From Monocercomonoides exilis (Eukaryota; Preaxostyla; Oxymonadida; Polymastigidae), in contig LSRY02000066.1 of the NCBI GenBank assembly GCA_001643675.2, positions 266,001 through 330,000 on the forward strand: a DNA stretch of 64,000 nucleotides, written 5' to 3'. Shown here piece by piece: positions 11,354-22,391 of the stretch. Position 1 is the stretch's first letter; the number at the start of each line of letters is the position of its first letter. Below the pieces are notes generated by a model. That model saw only the letters and a list, made by a program, of their open reading frames with translations. It ran no database searches and was not told where the DNA came from. Position numbers and translations under genes: made by a program.

Positions 11354-12397
11354 ATGGGAGAGAAAACGAACTCAATTAAAATGATAGATAATACTGATAT
11401 CATCCAGTCGTTTTTGGATGAAATCAATGTTGAAAACCGTAATACATCTCCTAATTCTTGGGTGTTTGTAAGTAATTTGAATGGAGTTGATATATTCCAC
11501 AAAACATTTGATAAACATATTGGAATCTTGGGAGAAGCGTTTTTACCAGATGTTAATCCCTCAACATTTTTCAGTTTGAATTTTGTGTTTTGAAGCATTT
11601 TTTTGGGAATGTTATAAAAACTAAATGTTTTTATTTTTAATTTTTTTTTAGATTTTCTTAGAAAAGCTGGAAATAGAGTTAGTTTTGATAAATCTTGTGT
11701 TGATAGCAATGACGTTGATAAACTAACACCAGAAAGTGATGTCATAAGATATTATTTTAAGTTGTGGCCAGCTGCACCCCGTGATGTTGTTGTAAAGGTT
11801 AATATTTATTTATTTATTTATTTTTATTGAAAATAATTTAAATGGATTCAGCGTTGTTGGAAAGAGTTAAAAAATAAATCTTTCATTCTTGCTGAAACAT
11901 CTATCACTCATTCAGAGTATTTTCTTTTTCGATTGTTTTGTTTTTGAAAGAGTTAATTTATTCTTAACGTAATTACAAAATTAAACAGAACACCTGAAGT
12001 TCCAACTTATTTGCGTTCTGATGTTGCAATTGCTGGATACTTACTTAGCAGACATCGCATTCCAAAGGGAAAATCATCAATTGATACATCATCTATTTCT
12101 GAAGATGTTAAAGGAAAGGTTGAAAGTGATTTTGCGCAAAGCTCTTCAACAACTCCGACTTCTCCTGTGCCTTCGATTTCTCCATCTATGCTTTCATCAA
12201 CACTTACAAGCGCAGCAATTGGAACTGAGGAAGAAGTTGAAGATTATGAGAATTATATATATGGTACAAAATACACTTATCTAGTTGTAGTTGATCCAAT
12301 GGCATGGGTACCTGAAACAGTATTAAGAAAATGGAGTTTGGAATATCCACAAATTTTGAAGGCTGCTGCGGAAGAAATGAAGAGTAGGGGAAGATAA
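11354..12397 (+). CDS. START-domain lipid-binding protein, four exons
   Basis: The model is join(11354..11573, 11652..11797, 11852..11916, 11989..12397), giving 279 residues. Introns are 78, 54 and 72 nt with donors GTTTGA, GTTAAT and GTATTT. The frame is preserved throughout. After the second splice the protein reads YYFKLWPAAPRDVVVKRCW, the characteristic 'WP-x-x-x-RD-x-V' core of START domains. A further motif is PTYLRSDVAIAGYLL. The C-terminal helix contains DPMAWVPETVLRKW, again typical of the family. Domains of this kind bind sterols, phospholipids or ceramide in a helix-grip cavity and move them between membranes. A Ser/Thr-rich loop of about 30 residues sits before the last helix. No signal peptide or membrane anchor is visible, so it is probably cytosolic. 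The ligand cannot be told. Confidence 0.88.
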
Positions 12398-13043
12398 TCA
12401 AGTTTGCAAATATATTTTCGGAAAACAAAAAACCTCTTTAAAACAACAACTATATTAATGCATTAAAAATTTTCTAAATTGCGCTTTTTTAGAACTTTGC
12501 TTCTTTTGTTTAAAGTTATCCCAAACGTGTTTCCATTTTTGTAATTGTGCTTTTTTAAGTTATTTACTCCAAAATTGCAAAATTGCATTTCACTTGTTAT
12601 TCACTTCACTTTATGTTTGTCTTTTTTGAAATTATTTTTGGTTGAGATCAATTTTTATGTTTGTATTTTTGTTGATTTTTTTCATAATTTTAAAATAATA
12701 AAATAAAATAAAATAAAGTTTACGTTTTGAAGATTTAGCGGCTGTTGTTATCTCGGTAAAGGATCATTTCACATTGATGCCTTCGAGATTATTGATTGGA
12801 AATGTTAGTCTGATTAGATGCTGCTTTCAACTATATCAATTTGTTTTGTGCCTTACTTGCGTTACACAAATTTCAAAAGTGTTATTTATGGACTTGTCCA
12901 GCAGCGCAAAAATTATTATTTCAGTTTTTTCTTGTATGAAATTATTTTTGTGTATTTTTTACATTTTTTAATTCTCTTTGTAATGATTATTTTCGATCAC
13001 GCAAATTCAATTATGAATATTTTGTAAACAATAAGTGATAATT
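12398..13043. other. Intergenic, AT-rich
   Basis: This 646-bp stretch follows the START gene. It includes an AAAAT/AATAA simple repeat at about 12695-12716 and a T-rich tract. Hydrophobic frames at 12774-13027 come from T-richness. I see no convincing gene. Confidence 0.45.
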
Positions 13044-13321
13044 ATGATTATTGAATTTTTTACTGTGTTCATTACGCATTTTAGCACGGTTTTGGCATTT
13101 GTTTCTCTTATTCTTCATATTGCCGGCTCAATATGGTTGACATTCATTTATCTGGAAAATAGATCTGGAACAGAATTTTGGATATGCTTGCTTATTGGAA
13201 GGTATTTTTATCGATTAGAAACATCTCTTTATCTTTTTTTTCAAGTCTTCTACCTTTTCTTTTAGATATTCTTTGGATCATCTTCGCTGTACATTGTACC
13301 AAAAAGAACAAAATATCTTGA
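13044..13321 (+). CDS. PMP3/UPF0057-like small membrane protein, two exons
   Basis: The model is join(13044..13201, 13246..13321), giving 77 residues. The 44-nt intron has donor GTATTT and acceptor TTCAAG. Splicing at this acceptor, rather than at the later TTTTAG, restores a hydrophobic C-terminus (LPFLLDILWIIFAVHCTKK) and a TGA stop. The GTEFWICLLIG segment followed by a second hydrophobic helix resembles the 'x-x-EFWIxxLLTxLGYIPGxIYAxY' pattern of proteolipid membrane-potential modulators. An extra hydrophobic helix lies N-terminal to it. Fungal and plant relatives sit in the plasma membrane and affect ion homeostasis. The match is short and from memory, and the acceptor choice is mine. 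Confidence 0.5.
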
Positions 13322-13897
13322 AATAGCATTAATTTTCATTAAGTGTTTTTCCGAAACGTCTATTAGCATTCAATTTTCACATGTATTTGAATAAATTAAT
13401 TTGTATATTTGCATATCTCGACGTTCGGCGTTCAATTCGCAAAATGAATGTTTCATTTTATAAAAGTGTGGTTTTGACAGAAAATCTGAAATCTGTCAAA
13501 AGTTCTTGAATGTTACAAGCTCTTATTTTTTTTTTTTTTTTAGAATGAGAAAATGCAATTTCCAAATTTCATTTTAAAGAATGTGAAACAATTTTTTTAT
13601 TCCGTGGAAAATAATTGCATGTGAATTTTATAATTTTTTAATTCAGTTTTTGCAAAAATAAAAAGAACAAACTTTTGAAATAAATAAACTTTTTGGAAAG
13701 AAGTTTTAACAAATTATTGAATTAAATTAAAATAAATTAATAAATTAAGTTAAGTTAAAAAATAAAACGTGGAAATAAGTGTAGATTTCATAATAATATT
13801 TATGTGTAATTTGGTTGATGTTTCAATTTCTGTGCGAATTGAAACGATGATTTTCAACTTTCTCATCAAGAAGAAATATTTCTTTCTTCAAGTCGTC
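13322..13897. other. Convergent intergenic spacer with a small hairpin
   Basis: The stretch is AT-rich with ATTAA/AGTTA simple repeats near 13720-13760. About 13472-13501 holds a perfect 9-bp inverted repeat (TTTTGACAG/CTGTCAAAA) that could form a hairpin. Nothing else is recognised. Confidence 0.45.
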
Positions 13898-15806
13898 TTA
13901 TCGGACAGATTGAATGAATGGAGCTGCTCTGATATGTCTCTCCATGGCATTTTCCATTCCTCTATTCCTATTAAAACGTGGTGGCATATGCAAAGTTCTC
14001 TGAAGCGGGGGAGCTCTTGGAATAGTAACAGAATTCAGAAGAGGTGGTGCTCTTGGAACAGAAATAGAATTTAGAAGCGGGGGAGCTCTTGGAATAGTAA
14101 CAGAATTCGGAAGCGGAGGTGCTGGCGGAATGTATGGTATTTCAAAAATAGATTGATTTTTTGGATTGGCAGAAACATAACTCTGTGCAATTCTTACAGG
14201 GCGATGATTGGAAATGTTGTCATCTATCTCTACAACAGGCACTTGATACTGGAGAAGATCGTTAGGGAGAGGAGGAGGTGTTGGTACGAACTCATTCACA
14301 ACACCGCTGAATGATCCATCTTCACTTCTCAAAGTTGTTCGAAAATTCCTTTGCTTCTTTCTGGAATTTTTATTGATTGCCAAACAATATTCCATTTTTA
14401 ATGTTATCAATTTTTCGATTCGAAAAAAAAAGAATAGAATAAAAATTAATAAAGTCAAACGGTCTTCTGGAACGGCTAACTCTTCGCGTGCTTTTGATTC
14501 CCTCCAGCATCTCCACATGTTCTAAAACATGTTTTTCGTATCTTTTTTCACTGTGTGTATTCTTTAAGTTCTCGAATGGATCCTCTGTCTCCAGTTCCAT
14601 GCTTGGCAATAACTGGCGCAATCTATATGCGTCAGTGAAATAAAACATGGAAACACCCATTGCAGCTATTTTCACTTCAGCATTTTTTGAGGTTAAAAAT
14701 GGAACCAGCGCCCTGCGGATCTGCTCCTTGTATAATTCAATAGAAGCTTGTGGCAATGAAGACAGCTGCTCAGATGTGAGCAAGGCGAGAAGGGCACGAG
14801 AGATGTTAATTGCGCATTCCTGATGGAAGCATTTCATTGCGTCTTGCTCAAAAACTCGTCTCGTCGAATACGAAGTTGAGGTTGACGAAGAAGATGAAGT
14901 TGATGATGTAAAAGAAGATGATTCTGAAGATGATAATGAAGTTGAATTTTGTTCAATGTTTTTCACAAAATTTATCAAATCATTTATGCAAAGTTCAATA
15001 AACCCTTTCATTTTCCTTTCAGCTTTTAGGATATCAAAAGTGGCTAAATTATCGTTCAAAGAATTTCTAACTTCTTTTTCAGTTTGTATGAATGTTTGTT
15101 CCTCATTTTCCATGGTCGATACATCTTCTATAAATGAGGAAGAAGAAAGAAGAGAAACAATAGAATCGGTGGCATTTCGCACAACAATGTTATTCGTGCT
15201 CTTGATAAAATACAAACGTTCCAAACGTACCAAATGAATAACATTTCATTTGACAAAATAAACTTAAATCAAAAGATGAAGAACAAATAAGCAAACATTT
15301 ACAAATTTAAACAGTAAAGATATTGCTTCATCACTGATGTTATGATTTTGATTCGCTGAGAAACAGCTGGATAATAGCGACAAAAGTTTTAATGCCTCTC
15401 TCTTGTTTTATAAAAAAATTATAAAAAAATAAAATCTGAATTTAAAGAAACAGTACTGTAATGCAATCATTTATTTTTTGTTCAATCACTTTTTCAAGAA
15501 TGGATATAATTCCTATTTGCATCAAAATCTCAGAAACAGCAGAATCTATCAAATTGTTAGCTTTCTCGAAAATAAAAGCAGTGTAACACCTTCAATCACA
15601 TAATGTGATAAACGCTTTATTGAGTTCATAATTGAAAGAGGATCGTTTCCTTGTAACATATTAATCAATTTATCAATTGAATAATTCTAAATACATCTTG
15701 AAACTTTGTTCTAACAAAATTCAAAAATATTTTATACTTCTTTTATTTCATAATCAGAATGATACGGAACATATATTTCATGTTCAAAGTAATCTGAATC
15801 GCACAT
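13898..15806 (-). CDS. Armadillo-like protein with proline-rich tandem repeats, six exons
   Basis: The exons are 15738-15806, about 15600-15686, 15457-about 15564, 15297-15401, 14461-15200 and 13898-14360, giving about 523 residues. The ATG opens MCDSDYFEHEIYVPYHSDY. The helical N-terminal half (for example ISLLFKFVNSTNNIVVRNAT and ALLALLTSEQLSSLPQ) looks like ARM/HEAT repeats with a Ser/Thr run inserted. The last exon encodes PTPPPLP and then four tandem copies of a P-x-APPL-x-N-S type repeat, possible ligands for SH3, WW or profilin. Donors are GTATAA, GTACTG, GTTTGC and GTTTGA. The second intron is the weak point: only 35 nt (15565-15599), or 29 nt with an alternative pair, preserves the frame. 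Function is unknown. The proline repeats suggest a cytoskeletal adaptor, which is inference. Confidence 0.75.
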
Positions 15807-15878
15807 TGAAAACAAGCTTCACAATAATTAAAAATATTTCTTAAGGTTAGTTGATCTGACGTTTTGGGTTTTTTTCAA
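15807..15878. promoter_or_regulatory. Probable bidirectional promoter, 72 bp
   Basis: Exactly 72 bp separate the divergent start codons of the armadillo/proline-rich gene (minus) and the Lys-rich gene (plus). This is the same distance as in the GFAT/START pair. There is a T-rich run just before the plus-strand ATG. Confidence 0.55.
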
Positions 15879-16751
15879 ATGGCATATTCATCTCATTCTT
15901 CCCATGGTTTTTCAATCACTGATCCCTCAAACTTATATGATGATGACGTCTCATGGGCATCATCAAAAAAGCGTTTTGATTATCTTCATGACGACGAGAA
16001 ACCGCAAATTAGAGGCGGCGATATATTTGATGATGACAATTTTCGTACATTGCCTCGAAAAAGTCATAATCCAGTTGAATCTGATTTGCCATCAAAAAGA
16101 GATTCAATTCAGTTATCAAAATCCGCCAAACTCCCCTTGGTTGAAACAACTCAAAATGAAACACGAATTGAGTCAGTTGCTACAAAAGAGAAAATGATTA
16201 TTCCTTCATTTAAAAAAGATGGAACTCCTTTAACAGACAAAGAGCGTAGGAAATATGCTAAACAACTTGAACGATGGGAAAAGTGGAAAGAGCAGCATGA
16301 AAGGTTCGAAAGGCTAAAATATGCAGAAGAAGAAAAGGCTGGGATTTCTGTTATCAAAACTACAGATGCAGATGTGTCGTTGAAGGAAAAACAACTTTTT
16401 ATTGAAAGCATGGAACAAAAAAAGAAAGAAAAAAAATTAAAAAAGAAGGAGAAAAAGGAGAAAAAGGAAAAGAAAGAAAAAAAGGAAAAAAAGAAAGACA
16501 AAAAAGAAAAAAAGGAAAAGAAAGACAAATTGCTTATGGAAGAAGGAATTGTTAAAGTTGATAATGAAGACGAAAGAAAATCGAAAGAACTATTGCCTTC
16601 TTCCACTGTTACAGTTTCAGATGGCAGCCAAAAAAAAGATGAAGGTACAAAGCAAGATGATGACAGTGACAGCAGTTCTGACATAACATCATACAGCGAT
16701 TTAAGCCTTGGAGATGATTTTTTTGCAAGCCTGAAAAGTCAAAAAAAATAA
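15879..16751 (+). CDS. Lys/Glu-rich low-complexity protein
   Basis: One exon of 291 codons. The frame stays open upstream to a TTG at 15864, but 15879 is the first ATG and gives 290 residues. Residues 1-105 are polar with DDD clusters. Residues about 125-155 are a charged helix (KERRKYAKQLERWEKWKEQH). Residues about 185-215 are almost pure Lys with Glu. The end is acidic and Ser-rich (DDDSDSSSDITSYSDLSLGD). No domain is recognised. The composition fits a nuclear or nucleolar, RNA- or chromatin-associated factor, but only by analogy. Confidence 0.8.
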   Translation: MAYSSHSSHGFSITDPSNLYDDDVSWASSKKRFDYLHDDEKPQIRGGDIFDDDNFRTLPRKSHNPVESDLPSKRDSIQLSKSAKLPLVETTQNETRIESVATKEKMIIPSFKKDGTPLTDKERRKYAKQLERWEKWKEQHERFERLKYAEEEKAGISVIKTTDADVSLKEKQLFIESMEQKKKEKKLKKKEKKEKKEKKEKKEKKKDKKEKKEKKDKLLMEEGIVKVDNEDERKSKELLPSSTVTVSDGSQKKDEGTKQDDDSDSSSDITSYSDLSLGDDFFASLKSQKK

Positions 16752-17190
16752 TTGCAAAATACAAAATGCCCGATTGTGAAAAAGGAATGCAATAAATTCA
16801 ACATTTTTGTGCAAAGCTTTCGATAATGAATATTCATTGAATTTTTATTTCTGAATCATTTCGTGTCTTATGTTTGGTATTAGAGAAACTTGTGATTATA
16901 TTTACAGTCTAATTATTTGAAATTTTTTGAAATTTTTTAGGATTTATATTTTTCTAATTATATTTCTGTAAAAAATTAAGTTTTTGATTTTTCTTGTTAT
17001 TTTCGTTTATGTTTTTGTTGTTGTCGGAGTAATGCTGATGTTTGTCTGTTTGATCGTTTGATGTGCTACCAACTGGAACGTTTTGTTTATGAAATGAAAA
17101 AATATACTCTTCTGTCTTCCAAATACATTTTGAAAAAGAATTTAATTTTGTGTTTTTGATTCAATGCTGAAAACACCATGAAATCATGCT
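16752..17190. other. Intergenic, AT-rich
   Basis: This 439-bp stretch follows the Lys-rich gene. It has repeated AAATTTTTTGAAATTTTTT near 16919-16940. No frame, tRNA or clear repeat array is seen. Confidence 0.45.
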
Positions 17191-17830
17191 TTATAGAAGT
17201 TTTATTTGAATTCGCAAATGCTTTTTTTTTCCTTTCACTTCATTGTTTTTTCTCTTGCATAAAAAACATTCAATGTTTCTTATTACATACTCCAATAATT
17301 GTCTCAAACAATCTGCCGCTCCAATCAAATTCGTACAATTCAAATATTCACAAGAAAACAATGTCAATCGCCTCGCATTCCAATTCCGAGCAGCACTCCT
17401 CAAATAATGTTTGATCTCTCATCTCCTGCAGCTCCTGCCTGAAGACTCGCGCCTAATCCAAAACTCGTCAGAATCCCGCAATATATTCGCATCTCTCGCT
17501 GCTTCAGGGGCTTTCTCAATGCAACCCATTGCTTCTTCTCAATAGCAGCATCTTCCCCATTTTGAGAGGCATTTCCCCTTCAACAAGAAGGTTTTCGATT
17601 CCGTCACTGAAGTCTATCTTTGCCATAATCGGTCCATCTAACTCAATTGAGGCCAACATACAAGAAGCAACAAAACGAGCTTCATTTTCGTTGAACAGAT
17701 CTATGCTGAACACTCGCCCGATTGCACTCAAAATGAATCGCTTTTCCAACAACAAAGAAGCTCGCCATGACAAAATTGACCTTCCTGCCTGAAACGTTCC
17801 ATCTATCCGCATTCCTTCTCCGATTACCAT
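17191..17830 (-). pseudogene. Decayed protein-coding relic, possibly armadillo-type
   Basis: The minus strand reads as coding-like but broken sequence. One frame (17516-17830) gives 104 residues, including ARFVASCMLASIELDGPIMA and NLLVEGEMPLKMGKMLLLRR. After a stop near 17516, other frames give further helical, Leu-rich text at 17191-17403 (for example LTLFSCEYLNCTNLIGAADC). GC content is clearly higher than in the flanks, as expected for old coding sequence here. At least two stops or frameshifts interrupt it and no introns mend them. The helical, Leu/Ile-rich style resembles the armadillo-family genes elsewhere in the window. The family assignment is tentative. Confidence 0.45.
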
Positions 17831-17834
17831 CCAA

Positions 17835-17837
17835 AAA

Positions 17838-17868
<31 letters not shown>

Positions 17869-17870
17869 AT
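17835..17870. repeat. (AAAT)n microsatellite
   Basis: About nine tandem AAAT units lie directly after the decayed gene and upstream of the sugar-transporter gene. Confidence 0.9.
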
Positions 17871-18074
17871 TTAAAAAAAATAAAATTTTAATATTTATTA
17901 TTAAAACAATTGCATTTTTAACCTCTTCGAGTCACACACATAAAAAAACAATATTGAAGCACTATCATTTTCTATCCCCCATTTTTGAATTAATTGATTT
18001 ATTTATTTCTTTAAAACGAATATTTTGAAAAAAATGGACCATAATTAATTTACACTTTTGAATCTTGCTTATTT

Positions 18075-20278
18075 ATGAAAGAAAAGGGTTTGCATGCTCA
18101 TTCGAATGGATGGGCTGCATTTTTTAGCATAAGTGGTGGATTTTCTTTCGGATTTGCAAATGGAATAATATCTGGGATTCTTGGAGGTAATAAAAAATAA
18201 AAAATTTTTATTATTCAAAGTTTTTTTTATTAAAGAAACAAGATGGAAAGACTGTTCCGCAATTGAACTAAGCTTTTTAGCAACTTCTATCGTATACGGG
18301 CTTGCAGTCGGGTCTGCTTTGTTGAAGCAACTTTAGTTTATATTTATTGTTGTAAGCTCATTATTTTGTGGTTATTTTACTGACAAGTTTGGAAGAAAAA
18401 AGATAGCCGCTTTATCTTCATTGCTGTCGTTTGTTTTTGCAGTAGTCATGGCGTTTGTTCCGAATGTTTGGGGAATTACTGCTTTACGAATTGTTCAAGG
18501 CATATTTGTTGGGTGTATCAGCAATGTTGCCCCAATTTGCACGACTGAATTTTCAACAGAAAAGCTTCGTGGACGTTTGGTCTCTCTTTATCAAGTTAGT
18601 GTTGTTATCGGAATCATGATATCGTATGGATTAAACATTCCTTTTGATTTTGTAAACGATGGTTGGAGATATGAATTTGCATTTACTGGAATTGGACCGC
18701 TGATTATGTGCATTGGATCATTTATAGCACCTGAAAGTCCAGTTTGGCTGGAAAAAAATCAACGTTCAGTGATAAGATCACAAAATTCTGAAGATAGAGA
18801 TGCTAATGACTCTGCGAATCGTATTGTAGACACGGGAAGCAAACCATCTGACGCACTAATTGAAGCAAGTGGCCAACATCACTACTCAACCTTTTCACCG
18901 ACTGCCTCACCTGCAATTCCATATTCACCAAATCTTGATAATTCATTTTCGACTTCTCAGCTTCTTGACTCACATCGTACATCAGAATCAGATTCTCCTT
19001 CTGCCGAGTCATCAACGATCTCAAATGAAGCTCCACAATCTTCTTCAACGAACAACTCCTATTCAACATCATTGCATGCTCAAAAAGAAGAAATCGTTGA
19101 ACAGAATGAACTACCAAATGGTGAAAATTCTTCTCCAACTTTTAATAATGAAAACAATAAAATTGAAATAGTTGCTTCTTCTTCTGGTGTCATTATTCAG
19201 GGAAACTCCATTTCATTCAAACCCATTTCAACAGAAACAGCCGAAAATGTTGCTAATAATTCTGATTCAAATAAAAAAAGTGAAGATCCGATGAATAATG
19301 CCCATCTTGCACAAGACAACGTTTATTCTTCAGAAATTTCTGACTCCTCACGAACGTGTTCATTTCTTACCAAACTATTGCGTAATCCACGATCTTTTAT
19401 TGTGGCTGTTGTTTTTTCAATGTGCCTACAGCTGACGGGCGCGAACGTCATCGCTTCATACACACCTCTTATCTTAGCTGCAGCTGGTGTGGAGACAAGA
19501 CTGCAATCACTTCTTTTCACTCTTGCAATCTCCGCTTGGAACTCGCTATCCGTTCTGCTTTCGCTGCTATTTGTGGATTCTGTTGGAAGAAAGCCTCTTT
19601 TAATGATGGGTTCAGGCGCAGCATCTGTTGGTCTTTTGATAATGGTACTAGCGTTTCTGTTGCAAACTTCTTCAACTGCACACATTGTAATGTCGATTGT
19701 TGCAATTGTTATATTTTTGTTGGGTTTCCAAGGAGGGATAGGCCCAACGTATTACGTTGTGGTCAATGAAATATTTCCAGCTTCGATTGCTGGAAAAGCC
19801 GTTTCAATGTCAATGGTGATAAATTGGATCTGCAACATTATAATTGTACAATTATATTTGCCCTTGAGTCAAGCAATTGGTGAAGGTTTGGATTTTATGT
19901 GATTTGATCAGAAATGAGCTATACATTTGTGATTATTGCACACTTTTTAATGATAAATATTTCCATTTTTGTATTATAATTGTCATGTTTATCATTCTTC
20001 ATTCTTATTATTTATTCATTTTTGTTTTCCACTTTAAATGGCCTTCAGGATATGTTTTCTTGATAATTTGCATCATCTGCGTTCTCTTCTTTTTATTCGT
20101 TTTATTTGTTGTTCGGGAGACTAAAGGAAAAGTTCGACCAGTTGATATAGAAACAGAAATGGATGGAAAACATTTAAATGATGAAAGCCGCAAGCTTGAT
20201 GAAGAAAACATTATAAACGAAGAGAAAAAGAATCACTCAGAAAAAATGGTAGCGCAACCAGTTATGAAAAGTTATTAA
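18075..20278 (+). CDS. MFS sugar transporter with expanded central loop, four exons
   Basis: The model is join(18075..18186, 18236..18311, 18357..19885, 20049..20278), giving 648 residues. Introns are 49, 45 and 163 nt, with donors GTAATA, GTCTGC and GTTTGG. The 45-nt intron removes an in-frame TAG and rebuilds the loop 2-3 signature SLFCGYFTDKFGRKK. Other sugar-porter marks are PESPVWL at about 188-194, GRKPLL in the second half, and RETKGK at the C-terminal end (normally PETKG). Twelve membrane helices are expected. The cytoplasmic loop between helices 6 and 7 (about 195-405) is roughly 150 residues longer than usual and is rich in Ser, Asn, Glu and Thr. Sugar or polyol uptake by facilitated diffusion or proton symport is the likely role, and the substrate is unknown. 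The transporter call is strong. Confidence 0.92.
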
Positions 20279-21135
20279 ATTTTTAGTTGTTGGAGTGTTT
20301 TTTGAAAAGAAATTTTAATGAAAAGAGCAACAGATTTTTTTTATTTAAATGTGGAAAATAGATATTCAAATTTTTTTTCTTCTGTTTTTAAATGGATATC
20401 TTTATTTTATATGTAATTTAATTTTCATTAACATTTTTCCATATTTCTAATTGATATATTTGAAAAGAATCCTCTCATAAATTATAGAGTCGCAAATTCA
20501 AAGTTTTTCTTTCAAACAATCAATCCACAATACACTTCATTTTTTCTTTTTATTTTTTGTTTGAAAAAAAGAAAAGAAAAGAAAATTCAGATTAAAAGTT
20601 GGAATTTATAACTTTGAAAATATCCACTTTTATAACCTCAACAGTAAAGAGAACATTTTTAAAGGCAAAACAAAGAAAAGAATCAAATATTATGAATTCC
20701 AATCTGTAAGCACAAAAATGCTGAAATCAACTTCAAACGCCATCCAAAACGAATTCACTTTAAGATTACATGCAAAGAATGTCCAATTATTATTCCACTC
20801 ATTAATTACAAAATTCATATGCGAAAAGTGCATTTTGGCAAAATGGCATTGTTATTATTTCTAAAATGTTCTTGTAATCAGTTAATGAAAAAAAACCCAA
20901 AAAAATTTCGGAATGAAGCATACAAAATCCAAAATCTACAAAAAATGAAAAAACATATTGTTTCAATTTGAATGTAGAGAAACTTATGTATTTCAATTTT
21001 GAATACATAATATTGATAAATTAAAATTACGATTTAATCTTCCAGAAAAAATAATTTTGAAAAAACAATATAGTATCAAAAGATCAAACAAATTTGAGTT
21101 AAACAACAACCGTATTTGATTTTTGTGTGTATTCT
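20279..21135. other. Convergent intergenic spacer
   Basis: This 857-bp AT-rich spacer lies between the 3' ends of the transporter (plus) and the NUDIX gene (minus). It contains A- and T-rich patches such as GAAAAGAAAAGAAAA near 20572. I see no gene or RNA. Confidence 0.5.
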
Positions 21136-22222
21136 TTAATCCTTCTTTTCATTGATACAAAGACAAGGTTCTTTAGTCATTTGTAACAAAACACGGGAAG
21201 CAACAAATCCCTCGATGAATGTTCCAACTCTTGATTCAACAACAGTATGCTCTTCATCCGAAAGGCGATTCAAACGCTCCGTGACTTGATCGTCCAATGT
21301 CAGAAGGATTGTGTGTGTTTCTTCTCCTTCTTCAATTTGGCAATGCGTTTTTGGATTATCGTTTTCGGGAAGGTCGCCTGAATAAATATCAAACATGAAA
21401 GATTTTTAAATAGAATGTTAAAGTTAATTTTCAATTCCAAATGAGTTGTTGAGGAACTAAAATCCTTTTCATATAATACTAATAGAACGAATAAGCGTAC
21501 AATAAAAGAGTTGAAAGCACGAAAAAACAGATATTTCATCACCTTTTTCATTCAAATTCCAAAAAAAAATCATATATCCATTTCCTAATGACAAATATAC
21601 CATCAATGTATAATGTTACCATCAACATTCGTGTTGGAGATGTTGCTGGATTTGGTACTCGTAACTTTGAAATTCTCCCCATCGACTGAAGATCTTTTGC
21701 ACTGGTATCTTCAGCAACAAAAGGAACAGAGGAGGATGAAGTTGACGACGATGATTCGTCATGAAATTTACTTTCCTCTTTCACACTAATTGCTGGAAGC
21801 TTTGCAGTGTAACCTGTTTCTTCCTGAAAATAAAATTATTAGTAATATAAATCTATATTTTGTCTCAAACCCACAATTCTCTTATCGCAGATGACTCCGG
21901 AGTTTCATCGGATCCTACAAGCCCAGAAGGGAATTCAATAGTATTAGAATTACCTTTAAAGAAAATTGTTAAAAAATAAGCTTTAAAACAAATTTGAATA
22001 TTGCATGCAAGGTGCTCTATATTGCTTGACAAGAATTAACTGAGGATCTTTATCTTTTTTAATAAGAAGAGGAATAATTTCAACTGCTTGGACTTTATCA
22101 TTACATCCAATTCGACGAATCATTTCCCATGTCATTTTCTTTCCCGATTTATCCTCAAAATGTGTCTGGCCAAATTCAATCCATTTTCCAGTTCCAATTG
22201 GTTCAAATGTTTGCTTATACAT
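21136..22222 (-). CDS. NUDT5-like ADP-sugar pyrophosphatase (NUDIX hydrolase), four exons
   Basis: The model is complement(join(21136..21377, 21601..21823, 21871..21953, 22009..22222)), giving 253 residues. It should hydrolyse ADP-ribose or related ADP-sugars to AMP and sugar phosphate. The order of features follows NUDT5: GKWIEFGQTHFEDKSGK, the strand LILVKQYRAP, then IEFPSGLVG leading into the NUDIX box. The box fits G-x5-E-x7-REUXEEXGU exactly, with RELWEETGY at its end. The metal-binding Glu pair is intact. A Ser/Asp-rich insertion of about 35 residues follows the box. The first intron (55 nt) starts GCATGC and so appears to be a GC-AG intron. This is the only choice I found that keeps the frame and gives exactly the spacing of human NUDT5 between the strand and the box. 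The other introns are 47 and 223 nt. Confidence 0.88.
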
Positions 22223-22391
22223 CCTTATAAGATAACAGCATTTTTTATTAGAAGTATCTCAATTTGTAACAAATAAAAGATTTCAATGAATCAAATACCT
22301 TGAAAAAAAGTTCACACAAAAAGTCAAAGAAAATGTTATGGGTTATAAATTAAAAAATTGTAACTTATTTAAAGACAAATTCTAACTTAAA

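Noticed and set aside
13246-13265. Using the later TTTTAG acceptor for the PMP3-like gene
   Set aside because: It produces a tail with no membrane helix and no family resemblance, whereas the upstream TTCAAG acceptor restores both.
17820-17875. Possible CRISPR-like or satellite array
   Set aside because: It is a simple AAAT microsatellite with no spacers.
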